Source: Candidatus Tariuqbacter arcticus
Lineage (GTDB): Bacteria; Electryoneota; Tariuqbacteria; Tariuqbacterales; Tariuqbacteraceae
Length of the DNA: 10,448 nt
Direction: 5' to 3'
Assembly (NCBI GenBank): GCA_013202315.1
Contig: JABMRZ010000041.1
Coordinates: 1 to 10,448, forward strand
Positions 6,730 through 10,448 of this stretch are shown piece by piece (position 1 is the first letter of the stretch; each line of letters begins with the position of its first letter). Made by a program: the position numbers and the translations under genes. Below the pieces are notes generated by a model that saw nothing but the letters and a program-made list of their open reading frames with translations, searched no databases and was not told the origin of the DNA.

Positions 6730-7650
6730 ATGCAGTTTTTTAAAAACCCCAATTTTGATTTTCAGAGCAGACGCAAGTCGGCTTTCATCATTTCCGGCGC
6801 CCTGATTTTCATCGGTCTGATTTCCTTGATTCTGCACGGTGGTCCCAAGTATTCCATCGATTTCTTGGGAGGTTTATCCATCCGCCTACAATTTGAAAAC
6901 CCGGTGTCCGAGAGCAGTGTGAGAAACGCCCTCGCAACCGTCGACTTAGGCGGCAGTGAAGTCAAGACTATCAAGGAAATAGGAAGTGAACCGGACATTC
7001 TAATACGGGTAAAACAGGAAAGCGCCCAAACCGACGCACAAGAGTTAGTTAAGAACGCTATGATGGAGTATTTCCCCGATAACGATTTCGAAGTGCGTTC
7101 GGTTGACCGGGTCGGGCCGAGAATTGGTTCCGAGCTGCGCGCCAATGCGTTCTTAGCGGTCCTGGTGACTTTGGTACTCATCCTGATATACCTCTCATGG
7201 CGGTTCGAATTCAGATTCGGCGTTGGCGCTGTGGCGGCTCTATTTCACGATGTCCTCATTACCCTGGGCATCTTCTCCATCCTGAACTTGGAGATTTCTC
7301 TGGCAATTGTAGCCGCTTTCCTCACCATCGTGGGTTATTCTCTGAACGACACCATCGTAGTTTTTGACCGCATCAGGGAAAACTTAAAGAAGCATTCCAC
7401 CGACCCCTTGGAACATGTGATTAATCTCTCTATTAACGAAACAATATCTCGCACCATAGTTACATCCGGGACTACTCTTTTAGTTGTTCTGATGCTCTTC
7501 ATTTTTGGCGGGCAGGTCATCCACGATTTCGCCTTCGCATTGCTCATCGGGGTTGTAATTGGAACTTATTCTTCGATGTACATCGCCGCCCCTATCCTAC
7601 TCGAATGGCGGAAACGGGAAACATTAAAGAAGAAGCGATCCCGGCGCTAA
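6730..7650 (+). CDS. secF: Protein translocase subunit SecF
   Basis: Partner of SecD in the inner-membrane accessory complex of SecYEG. It has 306 aa, close to the usual length. An N-terminal helix (about 18-36) leads to YSIDFLGG (41-48) and a periplasmic domain ending in VGPRIGSELR (128-137). Five helices follow, with FHDV (172-175), GYSLNDTIVVFDRIREN (202-218; D207) and INETISRT (235-242; R241). These match the conserved charged residues of the SecDF transmembrane proton path. The C terminus is basic (KKKRSRR) and cytoplasmic. ATG 6730 is the only suitable start, and no Shine-Dalgarno is visible. It is separated from secD by the HEPN pair and the DprA-like gene, and a terminator follows it. 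Confidence 0.97.
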   Translation: MQFFKNPNFDFQSRRKSAFIISGALIFIGLISLILHGGPKYSIDFLGGLSIRLQFENPVSESSVRNALATVDLGGSEVKTIKEIGSEPDILIRVKQESAQTDAQELVKNAMMEYFPDNDFEVRSVDRVGPRIGSELRANAFLAVLVTLVLILIYLSWRFEFRFGVGAVAALFHDVLITLGIFSILNLEISLAIVAAFLTIVGYSLNDTIVVFDRIRENLKKHSTDPLEHVINLSINETISRTIVTSGTTLLVVLMLFIFGGQVIHDFAFALLIGVVIGTYSSMYIAAPILLEWRKRETLKKKRSRR

Positions 7651-7673
7651 CAGTAGAAAACTGTTCGCATAAC

Positions 7674-7711
7674 AAACTCCGGTTAAATAGCGTAAAAAAA
7701 CCGGAGTTTTT
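7674..7711 (+). terminator. Rho-independent terminator after secF
   Basis: An 11-bp perfect stem (7674-7684 with 7699-7709) includes the GC-rich core CTCCGG/CCGGAG, with a 14-base loop and a run of five T (7707-7711). It starts 24 bases after the secF stop and ends before purA, so the secF and purA transcripts are probably separate. Confidence 0.85.
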
Positions 7712-7740
7712 GCCGTTCTTAATTAAACCTCGAGGCTTCA

Positions 7741-8952
7741 ATGCCCTTGAATGTGATTATCGGCGCTCAATGGGGGGATGAAGGTAAAGGGAGGATAGTC
7801 GACGCTGTCGCTTCTGAAGCCGATGCTGTAGTCCGGTTCCAAGGCGGCCCCAACGCCGGTCATACTGTGTATATCGGTGAGGAGAAATATGTATTCCACC
7901 TCATTCCGATGGGCATCCTCAACGAGGGGACTCTATGCTGCATAAGCCTGGGGGTGGTTGTCGACCCGATTATCCTTTTGAATGAAATCATCGAACTTGA
8001 ACAGAGAGGCATACTTGTTAAGGGAAGGCTCTTAATCGACCCCAGATGCAGCCTGATTACACCTGAACATATAAAAAGAGATAAAAACAGGGAGCACAGC
8101 TTAGGACAAAGAAAGCTGGGAACAACCCAGCGCGGCATAGGGCCCGCCTTCTCCGATAGAGCCGGTCGAGTAGGATGGCGCTTAGGGACCCTTATCGGAA
8201 AAATCGAAAGCGGGGAAACGCTCGGACTACCGGAATCATACCTCGATGCCTGCCTTAAACTGAAGTCCAGCCTCGCCGATGTCAGCCTCATTATTTACAA
8301 TATGCTGAACGAGGGCAAATCGGTAATCGCCGAAGGCGGTCAAGGGACAATGCTTGATCTGGGGCTGGGTACTTATCCTTATGTGACTTCGACCAACACG
8401 GTAGCAGCTGCAGCGCCGGTCAGCCTGGGATTAAGCCCGCGCTCGGTCGATTCTGTGATTGGAGTATTGAAAGCCTATGTGACCCGTGTGGGCGAAGGTC
8501 CTTTCCCGACCGAAATCGAAGGCGCCGCCGCAGATAAAATGAGGGAGGAAGGCGATGAATACGGCGCCACCACCGGGCGGCCGAGGAGATGCGGATGGTT
8601 CGACGGTGTTATCGCAAAGTACGCTGCGCGGGTGAATGGAATCGATGAATGGGCGCTGACTAAACTCGATGTCCTCGACCATTTTGACCCCATCTTTGCC
8701 GCAGTCGCTTATGAAATAGACGGTGAAAGAGCGGACGAACTGCCCCTCAACACCGATACAATCTATAAGGCGAAACCGGTTTATCATCGGTTCCCAGGCT
8801 GGAAAACTTCTACTCGGATGGCACGCAAGATTGAAGATCTTCCCTTCGGAGCCCGCGCTTATCTCGATTTCATTCAGGAATTCACCGGCGTAAGGTTAGG
8901 CATCGTTTCCGTGGGCTATGAGCGAAAGTGTATGATCAGGCTTGAAAATTGA
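7741..8952 (+). CDS. purA: Adenylosuccinate synthetase
   Basis: Catalyses GTP-dependent condensation of IMP and aspartate to adenylosuccinate, the first committed step to AMP. It has 403 aa. The N-terminal GTP loop is GAQWGDEGKG (8-17), with catalytic D13 and H41 in GGPNAGH (35-41). Further motifs are RKLGTTQRGIGPAFSDR (124-140), EGGQGTMLDLGLGTYPYVTS (198-217), GEGPFPTE (251-258), TTGRPRRCGWFD (277-288) and TKLDVLD (307-313). GAGG lies near ATG 7741, as GAGG 7732-7735 with 5-base spacing. It is about 30 residues shorter than E. coli PurA, mainly in the helical segment around 150-180. The C-terminal motif usually reading GPxR is GYER (392-395). A terminator upstream separates it from secF. Confidence 0.96.
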   Translation: MPLNVIIGAQWGDEGKGRIVDAVASEADAVVRFQGGPNAGHTVYIGEEKYVFHLIPMGILNEGTLCCISLGVVVDPIILLNEIIELEQRGILVKGRLLIDPRCSLITPEHIKRDKNREHSLGQRKLGTTQRGIGPAFSDRAGRVGWRLGTLIGKIESGETLGLPESYLDACLKLKSSLADVSLIIYNMLNEGKSVIAEGGQGTMLDLGLGTYPYVTSTNTVAAAAPVSLGLSPRSVDSVIGVLKAYVTRVGEGPFPTEIEGAAADKMREEGDEYGATTGRPRRCGWFDGVIAKYAARVNGIDEWALTKLDVLDHFDPIFAAVAYEIDGERADELPLNTDTIYKAKPVYHRFPGWKTSTRMARKIEDLPFGARAYLDFIQEFTGVRLGIVSVGYERKCMIRLEN

Positions 8953-8967
8953 TTTTCCATTTAAATT

Positions 8968-8997
8968 TTGCTAAATTCTGATTGATTAAAGCACAAT
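8968..8997 (+). promoter_or_regulatory. Candidate promoter for tRNA-Lys
   Basis: TTGCTA (8968-8973) and CACAAT (8992-8997) are 18 bases apart, ending 22 bases before the tRNA. The match is modest; the tRNA could also be read from the purA transcript, since no terminator is visible between them. Confidence 0.28.
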
Positions 8998-9019
8998 TCA
9001 ATTGACCTATGGTGAATTT

Positions 9020-9092
9020 GGGGGTGTAGCTCAGTAGGTAGAGCACCGCCCTTTTAAGGCGATGGCCGAAGGTTCGAATCCTTCCACCCTCA
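9020..9092 (+). tRNA. tRNA-Lys (anticodon UUU)
   Basis: A full 73-base cloverleaf. The acceptor arm GGGGGTG pairs with CACCCTC (one G/T pair); the D arm is GCTC/GAGC with GG in the loop. The anticodon loop CTTTTAA gives anticodon TTT for lysine. The T arm GAAGG/CCTTC encloses TTCGAAT, and the discriminator base is A. The outermost anticodon-stem pair is C9046 against A9062, a mismatch. CCA is not encoded, so it must be added after transcription. Confidence 0.96.
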
Positions 9093-9100
9093 CAATAATT

Positions 9101-9125
9101 AAGCCCTTGATATTCAAGGGCTTTT
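9101..9125 (+). terminator. Rho-independent terminator after tRNA-Lys
   Basis: A perfect 10-bp stem, AAGCCCTTGA paired with TCAAGGGCTT, has a 3-base loop and runs into a short T tract. It lies 8 bases after the tRNA. The rest of the gap to 9371 is AT-rich and holds no gene that I can support. Confidence 0.85.
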
Positions 9126-9371
9126 GCTGTTTTAAAACCTTAATTTGGAGAATTTATAGTGATTCCCAAAAAGAATTTCTGATTGTTTAAGAAGGGACAA
9201 TTCATGAATTACCCCTTTAAATTATAAGATACTGTTTTGTAGGGATTTGATAAATTAAACCTATACCACAGACATTTCTTGAAACTTTGGTATTATTGCT
9301 GAAAATACAATAAGTGGAAAGCCATTGAATAGGCTGTATAACTGATAATCTAATAATCGGCGATAGTAGGG

Positions 9372-9989
9372 TTATTTCGATGTCCCTAACTTAAGCAGCA
9401 TGCCCCTGCCTCCCTTCACCTTCAAGGGTTTCACCAATTCCAAACCCGCCGAAACCGCCTCGTTCAGGATTTGTTTAAATTGGTCCTCCTTTACATGATG
9501 CTTGGGCTCGATTATCATAAAATGAGCGTTTGGCTTAAGAATATCCACCACCTGACTCAGGAACCTTTTGCGGTCGGGTATTTCATGCACCATATAGAAC
9601 GCAAGTGCAAAGTCCACTTTATCATCGGATAAACCGATGTCGTTTTCCTTGCATTGATGGAGGGTTATCCTATCCAAGACCTTTTTTTTCGCGGCAAAAT
9701 CTCGTGTTATGTTCAGCATTTCCTCTTGCAGGTCCACGGCAATCACCCGCCCGTTTTTCCCCACCATTTCGGCAAGGGATACCGCGAAAAAACCGCCGCC
9801 GCAGCCTAAATCGATCACCGTATTATCTTGATGCACATAGTCTCCCATAATTTCCCTGGGATTCTGAATCAGTTTGCGTAGCGGGCTGTTCAACCATTTT
9901 ACTACAGATGGCGGGCATATATGACCCATTGCTTCCTCAGACAATATAAGCTCCTTTAGCTTAAATTTATTATTCTTAATTATCGGCAA
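9372..9989 (-). CDS. Class I SAM-dependent methyltransferase
   Basis: A 205-aa soluble protein with a Rossmann-fold methyltransferase core. Motif I, VIDLGCGGGFFAV (58-70), binds S-adenosylmethionine; AVDLQEEML (84-92) holds the acidic residue for the ribose; FALAFYMVHEI (127-137) is the motif IV region; LKPNAHFMIIEP (151-162) is the following strand. The N-terminal HICPPSVVKWLNSPLRKLIQNP segment is typical of a group of UbiE-like methyltransferases common in anaerobes, whose substrate is not known to me. The start is TTG 9989, with AGGTAGGG just upstream on the minus strand; no in-frame ATG lies nearby except codon 21. It converges on the tRNA and has no same-strand neighbour in the window. 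Confidence 0.88.
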   Translation of the reverse strand: MPIIKNNKFKLKELILSEEAMGHICPPSVVKWLNSPLRKLIQNPREIMGDYVHQDNTVIDLGCGGGFFAVSLAEMVGKNGRVIAVDLQEEMLNITRDFAAKKKVLDRITLHQCKENDIGLSDDKVDFALAFYMVHEIPDRKRFLSQVVDILKPNAHFMIIEPKHHVKEDQFKQILNEAVSAGLELVKPLKVKGGRGMLLKLGTSK

Positions 9990-10203
9990 TCATCCCTACC
10001 TAAAACGACCGTAGTCTATATCAAACAAACTTGGTCATTCCCCTCGCTACCGGTATGCCGGGACCGCAGTGGAGTAGTGTTTCAAATATTTATAGCTAAT
10101 GTTTTATTTGTATTCATTCGGGGTAAATTGTTTTGAATTACCCACATAATACTACTTTGTTAAGTCACAAAAATCAAATAAATTATAACGCTTTTCAAAT
10201 GTA
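9990..10203. other. Gene-free AT-rich intergenic stretch
   Basis: No coding sequence is visible from here to the end of the window on either strand. The segment near 10035-10075 (containing CCGGTATGCCGG) resembles an inverted and degenerate relative of the GC-rich tails of the 48-base repeat, but the match is loose. The rest is plain AT-rich DNA; the elements after 10203 are listed separately. Confidence 0.6.
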
Positions 10204-10231
10204 GTAGGGGCGTTCAATTGAACGCCCCTAC
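10204..10231. repeat. Perfect 28-bp palindrome
   Basis: The half-site GTAGGGGCGTTCAA (10204-10217) is followed directly by its exact reverse complement (10218-10231) with no spacer. Its central TTCAATTGAA recurs at 10241-10250. There is no T tract and no adjacent gene end, so it is not a standard terminator. It fits a REP-like intergenic palindrome or a dimeric protein-binding site. Confidence 0.9.
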
Positions 10232-10282
10232 AAGGCATAATTCAATTGAAACGCACGAATTATATTCTCGTTAGAGCCTACG

Positions 10283-10310
10283 CCTCGTCCGGGACTTCGC
10301 CCGGAAGAGG
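10283..10310. repeat. GC-rich imperfect hairpin
   Basis: CCTC, a mismatched G, and TCCGGG (10283-10293) pair with CCCGGA, a mismatched A, and GAGG (10300-10310) around the loop ACTTCG. There is no T tract. It is probably another intergenic repeat element. Confidence 0.6.
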
Positions 10311-10361
10311 GGGCTTCGCAGTTAGACACTAGAAATTGGAAATTTAAGAGAGAAACCCTCA

Positions 10362-10376
10362 TGCCGGATCCCGGCA
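10362..10376. repeat. Small hairpin beside the dispersed repeat
   Basis: TGCCGG (10362-10367) pairs perfectly with CCGGCA (10371-10376) around a 3-base loop. It lies 9 bases before repeat copy B and may belong to the same composite element. Confidence 0.5.
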
Positions 10377-10385
10377 CAACTTAGA

Positions 10386-10433
10386 ATGAAAATAGAGTAT
10401 GGAATCCCGCTAAAAGCATGCGGGAATGCCAGG
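10386..10433. repeat. Dispersed intergenic repeat, copy B
   Basis: Same orientation as copy A at 1-48 and identical at 43 of 48 bases. The inverted core is TCCCGC (10405-10410) and GCGGGA (10420-10425), one base pair shorter than in copy A because of the T-to-A change at the 19th base of the unit. A GC-rich tail continues to the window edge. Confidence 0.8.
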
Positions 10434-10448
10434 AGCGGGCAGCGAAAA

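Noticed and set aside
9204..9227. Seven-codon ORF preceded by GAAGGGA
   Set aside because: The purine-rich stretch is well spaced, but a 7-residue peptide in AT-rich intergenic DNA is expected by chance and has no downstream gene on that strand.
10204..10231. Bidirectional terminator interpretation of the 28-bp palindrome
   Set aside because: No gene ends nearby and no T tract follows on either strand.

Overview
The window looks like a chromosomal housekeeping segment of a Gram-negative-type, probably uncultured bacterium. The evidence is separate secD and secF genes, a bacterial tRNA-Lys without an encoded CCA tail, moderately GC-rich genes, and intergenic spaces full of short tandem heptamers and palindromic dispersed repeats. 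A member of the FCB group or a neighbouring candidate phylum is my best guess, but that is a weak inference with no diagnostic marker behind it.

Layout. Bases 1-308 hold no gene and are a pile of short repeats. Two minus-strand genes follow: an inositol-monophosphatase-family protein (309-1094) and a dicarboxylate/acidic amino acid:cation symporter (1182-2402). A 255-bp divergent intergenic region with heptamer repeats and a candidate promoter leads into a plus-strand block: secD (2658-4769), a HEPN-domain gene (4803-5216), an overlapping gene of unknown function (5195-5578), a divergent DprA/Smf-like gene (5622-6596), secF (6730-7650), a Rho-independent terminator, purA (7741-8952), and tRNA-Lys(UUU) with its own terminator. 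A minus-strand SAM-dependent methyltransferase (9372-9989) follows. Bases 9990-10448 have no gene and carry a perfect 28-bp palindrome, hairpins and a second copy of the repeat that opens the window.

How the genes relate. SecD and SecF form the proton-driven partner of SecYEG in protein export and are normally adjacent. Here 1,960 bp separates them. About 0.8 kb of that is visibly AT-richer and encodes the overlapping HEPN/unknown pair, which has the layout of a small toxin-antitoxin-like or RNA-targeting module. PurA is a purine biosynthesis enzyme and is separated from secF by a terminator.

Most interesting points: the HEPN pair inside the sec locus, four unrelated heptamer tandem repeats confined to intergenic DNA, a DprA-like protein with altered motifs and a C-terminal tail resembling a sliding-clamp-binding motif, and an IMPase-family enzyme lacking a normally invariant metal-binding Asp.
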